A stretch of DNA of 56,826 nt from an uncultured Acidimicrobiales bacterium (GCA_937991435.1 CALKPY010000074.1:1-56826), one strand, 5' to 3'; shown: positions 18,298 to 27,327, counted from the stretch's first letter. Numbers and translations are program-made. Notes: generated from the sequence alone by a model not told the origin.

Positions 18298-18413
18298 GAC
18301 ACCAGCATCGCCGATAAGTGTCTAGTCAACCCAGTCGAGGGTCTCTTTTCACCACCGCCAGCTCGCCAAATCTGTCTACAAGCGAGAGCTGCAGGGCTCG
18401 ACTTTGGCAGTGG

Positions 18414-18878
18414 CTACTCGCCAGACTCAACCGCAGCTGCCAAGCGTTCGAGTGTTGTCTCCATGCCCGCCTTGTTGTGCGCCACGCGATCGGTAACTCC
18501 GGAAATCGACGCGCTGCGTTCCATCGATGTCTGCGGACGGAGATCCTGGTAGCTCTCAGTAACGCGACATCCGCTCTCGGTTGCTTCGATGCGGTAGGAC
18601 CATGTCGCAAAGACGAAACCACGAGACAGGCAGTCAAAGACAAAAAGTTCGTCAGCTACGAGTTCAGTCACCTTCGACTGTGTGCTCCACTCATTGTCGC
18701 CGTTGCGATTGTGACCGGTCCACTCCGCTCCTAAAGCGACCGTATCGAACCCCTCGTGCCAGGTGTTTGCGGTGTTCTCGGGTGACATCTCTGCCATTCG
18801 TTCGATGTCGGTAATCGCTGCAAAGACATCCGAGGCCGAAGCCTTGATATCGCGTGACACTTCGAGATCTGGTTCCAT
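18414..18878 (-). CDS. SRPBCC (START-like) family protein
   Basis: A 154-residue polyketide-cyclase/START-like helix-grip protein. The family pattern is seen in the N-terminal I-x-A-S-A-S-D-V-F-A-A-I-T-D-I-E-R and the central T-G-H-N-R-N-G segment, with a long C-terminal helix. Such proteins bind hydrophobic ligands or act as small cyclases. The gene precedes a P450 gene in the same direction, which would suit handling of a hydrophobic substrate, though there are 115 bases between them and co-transcription is unproven. Confidence 0.85.
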   Translation of the reverse strand: MEPDLEVSRDIKASASDVFAAITDIERMAEMSPENTANTWHEGFDTVALGAEWTGHNRNGDNEWSTQSKVTELVADELFVFDCLSRGFVFATWSYRIEATESGCRVTESYQDLRPQTSMERSASISGVTDRVAHNKAGMETTLERLAAAVESGE

Positions 18879-18934
18879 GTGCGAAGGTTACGTCAGCATG
18901 GAGCGCTGGCCGCTACTCCCCTGTGCTGATCTAG

Positions 18935-19020
18935 TGCCCGGGACGGGACTTGAACCCGTACGGAGGTTTCCCTCCCGAGGGGTTTAAGCCCTCTGCGTCT
19001 GCCGATTCCGCCACCCGGGC
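18935..19020 (-). tRNA. tRNA-Leu (UAA)
   Basis: An 86-base class II tRNA. The acceptor stem GCCCGGG/CCCGGGC, the anticodon stem-loop with loop CTTAAAC (anticodon TAA), a long variable arm (GGGAGGGAAACCTCC) and a T-loop GTTCAAGTC are all readable. The discriminator is A and the 3' CCA is not encoded. Confidence 0.96.
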
Positions 19021-19069
19021 AACGAGATTCAGCGTACTCACAAAGATGTGACGTCACCGAGCTGGTTCT

Positions 19070-20041
19070 ATGGTCGAAACTGCACCAATGAGAACCGCAC
19101 TCAACTGGCTTTCCTGGCCGACCGCCCTGATTCTCACTCTGGTCCTTGTTCTCCGCCTCACCAGCTCCCTCGGCACTCCGAACCTGGTAGCGATTGCTGC
19201 GGTGTCCCCACTCGCCCTTCCGTTCGCCGCTCTGCCGTTGACAGTCGCGATCGCTGGTCGATCCAAAATGCTGGGAGCGATTTCCGCTACCTGCTTGATC
19301 GCCGGTTGCCTCCTAATCGCACAAGACTTCGCCCGGCCTAGGGCCGCGGTTACACCAACTGGCCCTGTGGTTCGAATTGCGACGGCGAACATTCAGGCTG
19401 GAAACCCTGATCCTGGCCAGGCCTTCACCCAGTCGGCCGCGAGCGGGGCCTCGATTGTGCTACTTCAGGAGATTGAACCAGCAAGCCTGGCTCGTATCGA
19501 AGCCACCGTGGCAGCCAAGGACTTTCCCCATCGGGTACTCGACGCGCGCGAAGGTTTTTATGGAAGCGCAATCTTTAGCCGCCTGCCGATCGAAGGCGAT
19601 GTCATCTGGGTCAACGGGTGGCCGATGACCGAGGCCGTATTCGCGCTTGAAGGTGAATCGATACGGATAATCAATGTTCACACCGTCGCTCCGACAACGA
19701 ATGCTTCGGTCACCTTATGGCGCAGGCAGTTTGCCGAACTCGCCGACATTGCTCGCTCGGCGAGCGGACCGCTCATCATCGCTGGCGACTTCAATGCGAC
19801 GAATCAGCATCGGCCGCTTCGCTCGCTTGCCGAAAGCGGACTTGACGATGCATTCATTGAGACTGGCACCGGCGTAGGCGCGACCTGGCCTGTGGGATCG
19901 ATCGTGCCGCGTCCGCTCTTTCGGCTAGACCGGGTTCTGATCACCGATGACATTCGCGCTCTAGGGCATCACCACGGCGCGCCTAATGGCAGCGATCACC
20001 TACCGATTTACGTTGACCTTGAACTTCGCGAGTCGGGCTAA
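19070..20041 (+). CDS. Membrane-anchored endonuclease/exonuclease/phosphatase (EEP) family protein
   Basis: A 323-residue protein with three hydrophobic helices in the first 95 residues followed by an EEP-fold metal-dependent hydrolase domain. The fold signature is seen in I-A-T-A-N-I-Q, I-V-L-L-Q-E-I-E (metal-binding Glu), I-I-A-G-D-F-N-A-T (catalytic Asp and Asn) and the end motif G-S-D-H-L-P-I. The layout N-terminal membrane part plus external EEP domain is common in actinobacteria, where the substrate (nucleic acid, phospholipid or phosphoinositide) is usually unknown. An in-frame ATG six codons later is an equally good start. Confidence 0.88.
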   Translation: MVETAPMRTALNWLSWPTALILTLVLVLRLTSSLGTPNLVAIAAVSPLALPFAALPLTVAIAGRSKMLGAISATCLIAGCLLIAQDFARPRAAVTPTGPVVRIATANIQAGNPDPGQAFTQSAASGASIVLLQEIEPASLARIEATVAAKDFPHRVLDAREGFYGSAIFSRLPIEGDVIWVNGWPMTEAVFALEGESIRIINVHTVAPTTNASVTLWRRQFAELADIARSASGPLIIAGDFNATNQHRPLRSLAESGLDDAFIETGTGVGATWPVGSIVPRPLFRLDRVLITDDIRALGHHHGAPNGSDHLPIYVDLELRESG

Positions 20042-20048
20042 CGAGGCA

Positions 20049-20360
20049 TCACGCAGCTAACTCTGCTGGGTCAGCCCATGACTCCCACATCGAGTCACGG
20101 GCACGAGCGGCCTGCACCCCGTGCAGGTCGTTGATGACGACCACGCCATCGATCATGTCAGCCACGACGGCCGGCCACGGTCGACCGCGAAACGCAATGG
20201 CAACAACCGGCTGGCCAGCGCCACGTTGCCGCACCGTTCGAGTCACGCCAACAATCCGAGGCGGCGATCGAAAAACTGGCGCCGTTAAGCCCTGCGAACG
20301 GGCTCGATTTGCCAACGTACGAGCTGTCTCGGCGAACCGAACTGACTGTGACTCCACCAC
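20049..20360 (-). CDS. Conserved-looking hypothetical protein
   Basis: A 103-residue protein with a GTG start and no family that I recognise. It has an Ala/Arg-rich helical N-terminus and a compact alpha/beta-looking middle (V-V-A-I-A-F-R-G-R-P-W-P-A-V-V-A-D-M-I-D-G-V-V-V-I-N-D). No signal peptide or membrane helix is visible. Codon choice matches its neighbours. It follows the coiled-coil/HhH gene by about 55 bases on the same strand and so may end that operon. It converges on the EEP gene, leaving only a few bases between them. Confidence 0.65.
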   Translation of the reverse strand: MVESQSVRFAETARTLANRARSQGLTAPVFRSPPRIVGVTRTVRQRGAGQPVVAIAFRGRPWPAVVADMIDGVVVINDLHGVQAARARDSMWESWADPAELAA

Positions 20361-20414
20361 GCAACCACCATTGCAGAGGGGTGCGACAGTGACGTAACGG
20401 CCGCCAAATCGCGG

Positions 20415-22985
20415 CTATGAACGATTTGCCCGGTCGCGTGCCTTGGCCAAGTCACGCGCTTGTTTCTTCCAGTTGTCTCGTTCGATCCGACCTCGGAAGT
20501 TCTCCAGTTTCTCGTCGATCTTAACGATGTCTGATTTGGAGAAGCTAGCGATCTGCTCGAACGTCGTGATGCCTTGATTATTGAGCAAACGCTCGAGTTT
20601 CGGTCCAACGCCGCTGATCAGCTTGAGATCGTCCCGCTGTCGTCGAGGGGTCGCTGACTTTTTTGCCGGTGGCTTCTTGACCGGAGTCTTTTTCGCGACA
20701 GCCTTCTTCGTCGGAGCCTGAGCCTTCACCGCCCGGGGTTCTTTTGTCTGCCCAATCGAGTTGAGTTGTGCCTGAGCCCGCTTGAGATCAGCTTCGCATT
20801 TCGATGCCGCTGACGCGGCCTTGCGCGCTTGCGCACGGGCCACTTTGTGCGCCTCTCGTGCTTGTGCTTCGGCCTGCCTGAGAGCGACCAAAGAAGCGTC
20901 GAGCGACGCAATTTTCTTGTCGGCTTTATCAAGCTTGCGTTGCAGAGCAAGTGCATCGCCGGCAATCTCGTTTGCCTGATCGGCGTCAGTCTTCGCCTCG
21001 TCTCGATCTGCCTCGGCACGGGCGACAAGCAGCCGCGATGCCACGAGTTTCGACTCAGCCTCGCCGGCGGTCAGACGCAGGCGAGCCAACTCTTTTCGCG
21101 CTGCGTCTCGATCAGCGCCGATGGCGGCAAGGTCTGCAATCTGCCCCTGCAGCGATGCATTTTCAGCCTGCAACGCGATCACGCTGTCAGCATCCGCTCG
21201 CAGGCCCACGATCTGGGCTTCCATCATGGCCAATCGGTCCGAATCAGCCGTGCTGGTTTCAAGCTGCGCTCGCAGTTCCTCGACTTCGGCTGCGCTATCG
21301 GATGCCTGGCCAACGGCTTCAGCGGCCGCGTCTCGTTGTGCGAGTGTTTGGCGATCGGCTTCGTCCGCCTGTGCCTGGGCTTGTGTGGCGGCCTGCTCAG
21401 CAGCGGTCGCCCGTTCGACAGCTGCCTTGTGTTCGGCGCGAAGAAGTCCCACCTGTTCTTCGAGCGAACGCATGCGCTGGGCTGTAGCTTCTTTGTCCGC
21501 GACATCAGCATCAGACGCAAGTTCCATCTTGTCAAGCGATGCCTGCAAGCCGGCAAGCTCTCCCTGGGCAGAACCCAACTCTGACGCTAAGGCGCCAGCG
21601 CGAGACTCGGCGGTAGCGGCTGCAGCCTGCGAGCGCTCAACCTCGCCACGCAAATCATCACGCTCGGTTCGGACTTCGGCAAGAGTTGCTTCGAGCTCAC
21701 TCGCTCGACGTTCAATTTCAGGAAGGCGACCGGCGAGTTCCCGCAGCTCTACCGCCTCTGCTTCGAGACCAGACAACCGTTCTGCATCGACACGCAATCG
21801 CGCGATTTCGCTCCGGAGCTCATCGGCGTCGGCCGCAGAAAGACCGCCGTCAGCAACATCGATCTGGGCGGCAGCAGCCTGGATCGTCGTATCGACTGAT
21901 GCGGCTTCGGCCCCAACGTCGAGGTCCGCGACGCGAGCGGCGTCTGCTTGAAGTTCCGCTACTTGCGAGCGTAACTGTGCCATTTCACGGTCGGCCTCGG
22001 CGCGAACCTGTTCGAGCTCTCGTTCTGCGTCTGCGATGCGTTGCGCACTGTCGTCGACAAGTTCTATCGAAGCGTCAGAATCACGGTTATCAACGACCAG
22101 GCCCAGGTCGGTGTCGCTTGATGAAGATGCATCAACCGAAATTGCAGACACATTCGAAGATTCGATCAACGTCGCATGCTCTAATCGAAGGGCTTCGAGT
22201 TGGGCTTCGAGCCCAGCGACCCGACCTGCTTCTACCTCAAGATCAGCGAGGCGTGACTCGAGGGGGCTCGTCAGGTTCAGTCGGCGTCGCAGGTCCGCAA
22301 CTTCAGTTTCGAGGTCTGCAACACGTGCCGATTGGGTTGAATCTGGAGCGTGGAGCGCATTTGGTCCTGGCCCAGTGCGCATCTCTTCGATTCGCGCCTC
22401 GAGATCAGCGACCCGAGCTGCCTCTTGTTCGGCCGCAGCAAGGCGGGTGCGTAGGTCGTCGATTGAGTCTTCTTCGAAACCGGTGCCATCAGAGAACGAA
22501 AACGTCGGCACCCCGGGATTGGCGACGTCAACAACACCAAGATCATCACCGGCTGTCGGCACCTTTATTGGAGGAGCGATCGGCATCGGGGGCGGTGGCA
22601 GATCAGAAAGCGACAGAGCATCTGTTACTTCGGAAGCCTGCATGTCCGTGTCCGCGGATGCCGCGAACAAGTGAGCTCCGCCAGATGCAAACAAGTCGCT
22701 GTTGTCGGCGGAGTTTTCGGTGTCGGTGCGATGCGTTCGGACCGAAGCTGACTCGAGCTCGGCGATTCGACGGGTGCGTTCATCGAGGTCAGCGGCGAGG
22801 CGCTGACGATCTATCTCAAGTTCGGCGCGCTCGGCCTCGATGCGACGCATGTGCTCAGCATCGTGCTGGAACTCGTTCTGATCGACTGTGCGACGCCCCC
22901 AACGCCAAATCATCCAGCCTGCAGCGAGGCCGGCGACGAACACGAGTGCGAGCCAGAGCAAAATTTGCTGGGCGAGGTACCACAT
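20415..22985 (-). CDS. Membrane-anchored long coiled-coil protein with C-terminal helix-hairpin-helix domain
   Basis: An 856-residue protein in three parts. One N-terminal transmembrane helix (about 5-28) is followed by about 650 residues of Ala/Glu/Arg-rich heptads that should form a very long coiled coil, with a less regular stretch near 100-150. A Lys/Ala/Pro-rich basic linker (about 765-790) leads to a C-terminal helix-hairpin-helix domain with the signature D-D-L-K-L-I-S-G-V-G-P-K-L-E-R-L-L-N. That domain type occurs at the end of several actinobacterial and alphaproteobacterial proteins and may bind nucleic acid or protein. The start lies two bases after the stop of the OmpA/BON gene, so the two form an operon. 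A tether between envelope and nucleoid is possible but not shown. Confidence 0.85.
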   Translation of the reverse strand: MWYLAQQILLWLALVFVAGLAAGWMIWRWGRRTVDQNEFQHDAEHMRRIEAERAELEIDRQRLAADLDERTRRIAELESASVRTHRTDTENSADNSDLFASGGAHLFAASADTDMQASEVTDALSLSDLPPPPMPIAPPIKVPTAGDDLGVVDVANPGVPTFSFSDGTGFEEDSIDDLRTRLAAAEQEAARVADLEARIEEMRTGPGPNALHAPDSTQSARVADLETEVADLRRRLNLTSPLESRLADLEVEAGRVAGLEAQLEALRLEHATLIESSNVSAISVDASSSSDTDLGLVVDNRDSDASIELVDDSAQRIADAERELEQVRAEADREMAQLRSQVAELQADAARVADLDVGAEAASVDTTIQAAAAQIDVADGGLSAADADELRSEIARLRVDAERLSGLEAEAVELRELAGRLPEIERRASELEATLAEVRTERDDLRGEVERSQAAAATAESRAGALASELGSAQGELAGLQASLDKMELASDADVADKEATAQRMRSLEEQVGLLRAEHKAAVERATAAEQAATQAQAQADEADRQTLAQRDAAAEAVGQASDSAAEVEELRAQLETSTADSDRLAMMEAQIVGLRADADSVIALQAENASLQGQIADLAAIGADRDAARKELARLRLTAGEAESKLVASRLLVARAEADRDEAKTDADQANEIAGDALALQRKLDKADKKIASLDASLVALRQAEAQAREAHKVARAQARKAASAASKCEADLKRAQAQLNSIGQTKEPRAVKAQAPTKKAVAKKTPVKKPPAKKSATPRRQRDDLKLISGVGPKLERLLNNQGITTFEQIASFSKSDIVKIDEKLENFRGRIERDNWKKQARDLAKARDRANRS

Positions 22986-22987
22986 AG

Positions 22988-24202
22988 TCAGTTCCCTTCA
23001 ATCAGAACGAGTTCGACACGGTCGTTCACTTCGGACCCCGGTTCGGCAAACGGAACTGAAGCTCCACGGCCTAGGCCAACGATTTCTGCCGCACCGACAC
23101 CTTGGTCGATGAGGTACTCGGCCACGGCGTTTGCTCGAAGTTCGCTGAGCAGCAGGTTTGCGTCTGGGTCACCCTCGGTATGCACATGGGCCTCGACCCG
23201 AACCTGGATCGGTCCGCGCGACGCAAGCTGGGCTGCGACAGCATCAAGACCAGCTCGGCTCTCACTGGTCAATTCATCAGTGCCCGGAGCGAATAGAATC
23301 TGAAACGAATCGCTTGCATTACCTTGCGACTCGGGGGCCGGCTCGTCGGTGACAGCGCTCTCGTCGCTCGAAGCGGCGTTTTCCGCAGGATCGACAACAG
23401 TGCTGTCGGCGACCGTGCTTTCGACGACAAGGCGCAGACCAATAGCGTCGGACAGGGCCGCCAGCTCAGCCGCAGCTGCCTGCCCCTGCGCTTCGTCGAC
23501 AACGACACCCGATACCTGCATCTCGTCGCTATCTAAATTGATCTGCCCCGAACTGAACCGGCCAGCAGCGATCTCGAGAATGGAAGCGAACTGGTCAGAT
23601 ACTTCGCCGCCTGATGCGGTTCGGTCGATCTGTGGGTCAATAGTCAGGTCACTGTCGACTACGAAATACTGTGCAGCTTCGCCAAGCACAGCGGCGGCGG
23701 TCGAATCGTCAGCGACGACACCTGCAAGATCGGCTTCGGAGCCGTCAAACGACAGCAACAGCTGTGCAGCCGGGGTCGTATCGCCGCCAGCCAGGTCAAT
23801 AGGGGCGGTGTTGTCAGCGGCCTGACCCGTCTCAACGTTCGACTCAGTGGCTGCGTCTGTTTCTTCGACACCAGTCGTAGCTCCGACGGCGCCGGTGCCG
23901 TCGAGCACACGCACCGATCGAACCCCTTCGAGGCTGAGTAGGTCTTTGCGCAGACTCACCTGGTCAATTCCGTCGGGAATACCGTTGGCAAAAGTCGCCG
24001 TGACGTCTCGCCCGTCTACTTCGAGCGTGGTTGGCAACGTGCCTTTGGCCTGCAGCGTCGCGAGCGAACGCGATTCGATATCGGCCTCGATGCCTGGCAG
24101 GCCCGACACGAATTCGCGCTCTGCTGTGGAAATAAGCGCCACAGCCGCGATCGCGACGAAGGTGAGGAGCCCAAATAACACTCCGGTGCTGCGTCGGGAC
24201 AT
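22988..24202 (-). CDS. OmpA-family protein with N-terminal transmembrane helix and BON-like domains
   Basis: A 404-residue envelope protein from the ATG at 24202, which has a good GAGAGGAG ribosome binding site. A frame extension to 24250 would add 16 residues and has no such site. One transmembrane helix lies at about 7-25. Two BON-like modules follow, with an acidic, Thr/Ala-rich spacer between or after them. The C-terminal OmpA domain has F-A-P-G-T-D-E-L, R-V-E-A-H-V-H-T-E-G, L-S-E-L-R-A-N-A-V-A-E-Y-L and the closing V-N-D-R-V-E-L, which binds peptidoglycan in the family. The layout resembles M. tuberculosis ArfA/OmpATb. It overlaps nothing, is divergent from the nuclease gene, and leads the operon with the coiled-coil gene. 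Confidence 0.87.
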   Translation of the reverse strand: MSRRSTGVLFGLLTFVAIAAVALISTAEREFVSGLPGIEADIESRSLATLQAKGTLPTTLEVDGRDVTATFANGIPDGIDQVSLRKDLLSLEGVRSVRVLDGTGAVGATTGVEETDAATESNVETGQAADNTAPIDLAGGDTTPAAQLLLSFDGSEADLAGVVADDSTAAAVLGEAAQYFVVDSDLTIDPQIDRTASGGEVSDQFASILEIAAGRFSSGQINLDSDEMQVSGVVVDEAQGQAAAAELAALSDAIGLRLVVESTVADSTVVDPAENAASSDESAVTDEPAPESQGNASDSFQILFAPGTDELTSESRAGLDAVAAQLASRGPIQVRVEAHVHTEGDPDANLLLSELRANAVAEYLIDQGVGAAEIVGLGRGASVPFAEPGSEVNDRVELVLIEGN

Positions 24203-24296
24203 GTCACTCCTCTCGCGCCTCGTTAGCCCTGGCACGTCTACCCGCCGCACGGCGTGCGCGGCAGGCTGCCAGACTATCCGTCATAGAGTGAGACAC

Positions 24297-25271
24297 GTGA
24301 ACAGCGGCATCGACAGCCAGGTCGGCCTCAACGAGGCCCAACGTTCACTTCTTGCAGAACTGGGCTCGACCGCCGAGCACCGACCCACATTTCCCGACGG
24401 TCTCGCCGCATCGCTTCGTTCGCATCTGCATGAGGAGCTCGCCCCCATCGCCGATGCGTTGGCACCAGGCACAGATTTGTTTATCGGTAAGTTTCTACTC
24501 GGCCAGGTGTTGCAATGCGAAGCACGCCATGTACACGAGCACCAGCGGCCCTTTGCCTGGTCGATTCCGACGGCTCGCGGAACTGTGGCTCACCGCGCGG
24601 TGGAATTGTCGGTGCATTGGCGAACAGTCCCGCTCGCGGCCGAACTCGTCGACGAAGCATTGGCTTCACTGGCGAACAACGGCACCTCGCTGGCTGAATA
24701 CCTCACCCACCTCAACGAGAAAGATCGCGCTCTGCTGCGAAGCGACGCAGTCAACGCCGCCCAGGGATTCCTCGATGGCTGGCCGCCGTTGCGTAGCCAG
24801 CCCCAGTGGCGCCCCGCTGTTGAGGTTCGATCCCGCTACGAAATGTTCTCAGGGGCGATCGTGCTTGGCGGCAAGGTCGATCTGAGCCTCGGACGCCCTG
24901 ACGGCGACCGAGCCGGCCGAGTGCTCATCGACCTGAAATCCGGGCGACGACGGCACAGCCACGTCGACGACCTACGGTTTTATGCCCTGATCGAAATGCT
25001 TCGATTCGGCACCCCGCCACGAACAATTGCAAGTTATTACCTTGAGGAGTCACGTCTCGCTGTCGAACAGATCACGCAAGACGTACTGTGGGCCGCAGCG
25101 CGCCGAACCGTCGACGCCATTAGCCGTCATGCCGAACTCATACATGACCCTGCGACGGCCGAGCGTCGACCCAGCGCTGGCTGTTCCTGGTGTCCGCTAC
25201 TCGATGGGTGTGAGCCGGGGCGAGCACATATCGCCGAATCGAACGAAGACGACATCGACGCACTTGGTTGA
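24297..25271 (+). CDS. Cas4/AddB-like PD-(D/E)xK nuclease with probable Fe-S cluster
   Basis: A 324-residue protein of the RecB-family nuclease fold. The active-site elements are G-K-V-D-L, V-L-I-D-L-K-S-G (Asp and Lys of DxK) and a following helix with Y-A-L-I-E. Four cysteines fit the Cas4/AddB iron-sulfur layout: one near the N-terminus in V-L-Q-C-E-A-R-H and three at the C-terminus in C-S-W-C-P-L-L-D-G-C. In that family the cluster clamps the two ends of the domain together. I chose a GTG at 24297; another GTG nine bases earlier is possible. No cas genes, helicase domain or CRISPR are present, so this is a stand-alone nuclease with unknown role, perhaps in DNA repair. Confidence 0.82.
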   Translation: MNSGIDSQVGLNEAQRSLLAELGSTAEHRPTFPDGLAASLRSHLHEELAPIADALAPGTDLFIGKFLLGQVLQCEARHVHEHQRPFAWSIPTARGTVAHRAVELSVHWRTVPLAAELVDEALASLANNGTSLAEYLTHLNEKDRALLRSDAVNAAQGFLDGWPPLRSQPQWRPAVEVRSRYEMFSGAIVLGGKVDLSLGRPDGDRAGRVLIDLKSGRRRHSHVDDLRFYALIEMLRFGTPPRTIASYYLEESRLAVEQITQDVLWAAARRTVDAISRHAELIHDPATAERRPSAGCSWCPLLDGCEPGRAHIAESNEDDIDALG

Positions 25272-25323
25272 ACCCGACTGCGAAGTGGTCGTCCGAAGTA
25301 GCCACGCCAGGCTCAACAAGTGC

Positions 25324-25938
25324 CTACAGCCAGCTGGCGGTCAGGGCGTCACGGCGCAGCTGCCATTCTTCCGATGTCATGGCGTATCGAACATGGTCTT
25401 CCCAGACCCCGTTAATCTGCAGGTAGCGCTCAGCGATGCCTTCCGAGCGCACCTCGAGTTTCTGAACGACGCGATGACTTGCCGCATTTCGTGGAATGAT
25501 CGAAATTTGTAATCGGTGCAGCTCGATCTCTTCGAATGCAAACCGCATAAGAGCGACCAAGGCTTCGGGGGTGTAGCCGTTGCCAGCATGTCGGTAATCA
25601 ACCCAGTATCCGACGTATGCGCTTTGGTGCGCTCCCCGGTTGATGGCACTCAGGTTCATCTCACCAATAAAGGTTCCATCGACGAATACTCCAAAGGCGA
25701 ATCCGCGGCCGGCTTGACGGTCGCGGCGTCGACCGTCACACCGAACATGGAACGCCGCTCGATGCTGGATCGGATCTGGCGAGCCAGGCGACCGAGCCGG
25801 CTCCCACTTCGTTAGCCACTCGTGATTCGCTAGTCGCACGTCGCGCCACTCGTCATAGTCGTCATCGACAAGGGGCCGAAGCGTTACCCGGCGACCGGAC
25901 ATCCACGCGGCCGGCGTTGTCGAGCGTCGGCGAATCAT
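25324..25938 (-). CDS. GNAT acetyltransferase (RimJ/RimL type)
   Basis: A 204-residue GCN5-related N-acetyltransferase of the RimJ/RimL-like group. The fold signature is V-T-L-R-P-L at the start, a beta4 strand Y-V-G-Y-W-V, the acetyl-CoA loop Y-R-H-A-G-N-G-Y-T-P-E-A, and N-A-A-S-H-R-V-V-Q-K-L near residue 150. RimJ/RimL proteins acetylate protein N-termini, but many homologues act on small molecules. Its start codon overlaps the Ppx/GppA stop by four bases, so it is translationally coupled and probably the last gene of the DUF501-ppx operon. Confidence 0.92.
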   Translation of the reverse strand: MIRRRSTTPAAWMSGRRVTLRPLVDDDYDEWRDVRLANHEWLTKWEPARSPGSPDPIQHRAAFHVRCDGRRRDRQAGRGFAFGVFVDGTFIGEMNLSAINRGAHQSAYVGYWVDYRHAGNGYTPEALVALMRFAFEEIELHRLQISIIPRNAASHRVVQKLEVRSEGIAERYLQINGVWEDHVRYAMTSEEWQLRRDALTASWL

Positions 25939-26861
25939 CGTCGCAAGCTATGGACGAGACCGTCGAGAAGATCGTCTTCGCTCGCAAGAATCTCGTCGAG
26001 CTCGAAATGGCGCATTGTCTTCACGAGAATTGCCATTCCTCCAACAATAGTGTCGACCCGCTCAGCCGGAAGCCCAGGGTTAGCGGCACGATCGCAGCGA
26101 TCCTCGGTCGCAAGGGTGCGAAATACATCTTCGGCCGCGTCTCGCGTGAGTACAAAGTGGTGAATTTGCGAGCGGTCATATGACGCCAGACCAAGCTCCA
26201 CCGCTACCGCAGTAGCCACTGTGCCCCCGACGCCAACAACAGTCACCGCATCGCGGACACCTGAGACCTCGCGGTCGACATCATCAAGCCAGGCGCCCAT
26301 CACGGTCACACAAGCCGAAAGTTCCTCGGGTAGCGGCGGGTCAGACTCGATGTACAGCTCACTCAGCCGCACCGAGCCGACGTCGAGCGAAATCGAGTCT
26401 TCGCAGCTCGTATGACCAAAAGCGAATTCGGTTGATCCGCCTCCGATATCGATGACAAGAAACGGGCCTGTCGCAGAGTCGAGACACGCAACCGCGCCGG
26501 CAAAGGACAGCGCTGCTTCCTGGTCCCCCGAGAGCAACTCGACCTCGTGACCAAGGATCGTTTGACACGACGCAAAGAAATCGTCGCGGTTAAGGGCGTC
26601 GCGAGCCGCTGAGGTGGCCACTACGCGCATCGAAGTCACACCGTGCAGATCCATTTGAGAGCGGTACAAACGCAACGCGGCGTGCACCCGTGCCATCGCC
26701 GGTTCGCTCAGCCGAGACGTTTCGCCGAGTCCTTCGCCAAGTTGTGTCAGCTCCACCAAACGCACAAGATCCTGCGATCCGCTGCGGATCAACAACCTGG
26801 TGGAATGCGTACCAATGTCGACCGCTGCGAGCACTTCGTCAAGCATCGGGCACGTTCCCAT
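25935..26861 (-). CDS. ppx: Exopolyphosphatase/pppGpp phosphohydrolase (Ppx/GppA family)
   Basis: A 308-residue ASKHA-fold phosphatase that hydrolyses inorganic polyphosphate and/or pppGpp. Phosphate 1 motif V-D-I-G-T-H-S-T-R, catalytic region with E in G-D-Q-E-A-A-L-S, and phosphate 2 motif V-I-D-I-G-G-G-S-T-E-F are clear. It is a short, single-domain-pair form, as in mycobacterial Ppx1/Ppx2, without the C-terminal HD domain of E. coli GppA. The ATG at 26861 or an ATG five codons later may be used; the second overlaps the DUF501 stop as ATGCTTGA, typical of coupling. The DUF501-ppx order matches Rv1025-Rv1026. Confidence 0.93.
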   Translation of the reverse strand: MGTCPMLDEVLAAVDIGTHSTRLLIRSGSQDLVRLVELTQLGEGLGETSRLSEPAMARVHAALRLYRSQMDLHGVTSMRVVATSAARDALNRDDFFASCQTILGHEVELLSGDQEAALSFAGAVACLDSATGPFLVIDIGGGSTEFAFGHTSCEDSISLDVGSVRLSELYIESDPPLPEELSACVTVMGAWLDDVDREVSGVRDAVTVVGVGGTVATAVAVELGLASYDRSQIHHFVLTRDAAEDVFRTLATEDRCDRAANPGLPAERVDTIVGGMAILVKTMRHFELDEILASEDDLLDGLVHSLRR

Positions 26862-27324
26862 CGGGATTCGCAGCCAGCTGTTCTGCTACCCATGCGCCGA
26901 CCGGGTCGTCACCCCCAGCAAGAAACCAGGCGTAGTGCGCATGAAGGCATTTGACGCCCACCCGGGTGCCGCCAACCCCCGCGCTCGGCCGATGCCCGGT
27001 CCAGCCGGCCGGTATCAGCAGATCGCGCTCGGCCCGGTATCGGTCGTGAGCGTCACGTAGGGCATCGGGGTCGACCGAGGCCTCGGCACGCGAGACCGCA
27101 CCGCTCGACTCGAGCCGGCTCACAACGAGCCGGTCGCGCGGCGATACCAACCAATACAAGGTCGGCATTGGGGTGCCGTCATCGAGTATCGGCACGTTCC
27201 GAATCACTCTGGGCGTGCCATCACCGTGGCGCGAGACGATCTCGAACCTGCCTTGTGGCTTGCGGCCTAGCAAGTCTGCGATCTGCGCCCGTTCGGCCTC
27301 GGTTGGCGACGCCATAGGTTGCAT
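26839..27324 (-). CDS. DUF501 family protein
   Basis: A 161-residue protein of the actinobacterial DUF501 family. Features that place it are the N-terminal I-A-D-L-L-G-R-K-P-Q-G, the P-T-L-Y-W-L-V-S-P segment, and the C-terminal G-V-G-G-T-R-V-G-V-K-C-L-H-A-H-Y-A-W with its Cys and His residues. Its function is unknown. It is normally found between an ftsB/divIC-like gene and ppx, and here it directly precedes ppx with overlapping codons. Unusually, the gene just upstream is a coxG-like gene three bases away rather than ftsB. Confidence 0.92.
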   Translation of the reverse strand: MQPMASPTEAERAQIADLLGRKPQGRFEIVSRHGDGTPRVIRNVPILDDGTPMPTLYWLVSPRDRLVVSRLESSGAVSRAEASVDPDALRDAHDRYRAERDLLIPAGWTGHRPSAGVGGTRVGVKCLHAHYAWFLAGGDDPVGAWVAEQLAANPDGNVPDA

Positions 27325-27327
27325 AGG

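Noticed and set aside
21686-22987. 433-codon open frame opposite the coiled-coil gene
   Set aside because: It is an Arg/Gln/Pro-rich antisense shadow, while the minus-strand frame has heptads and an HhH domain.
23847-24296. 150-codon extension of the Cas4-like gene
   Set aside because: It runs antisense to the OmpA/BON gene and has Ser/Thr-rich low-complexity character; the domain begins after 24297.
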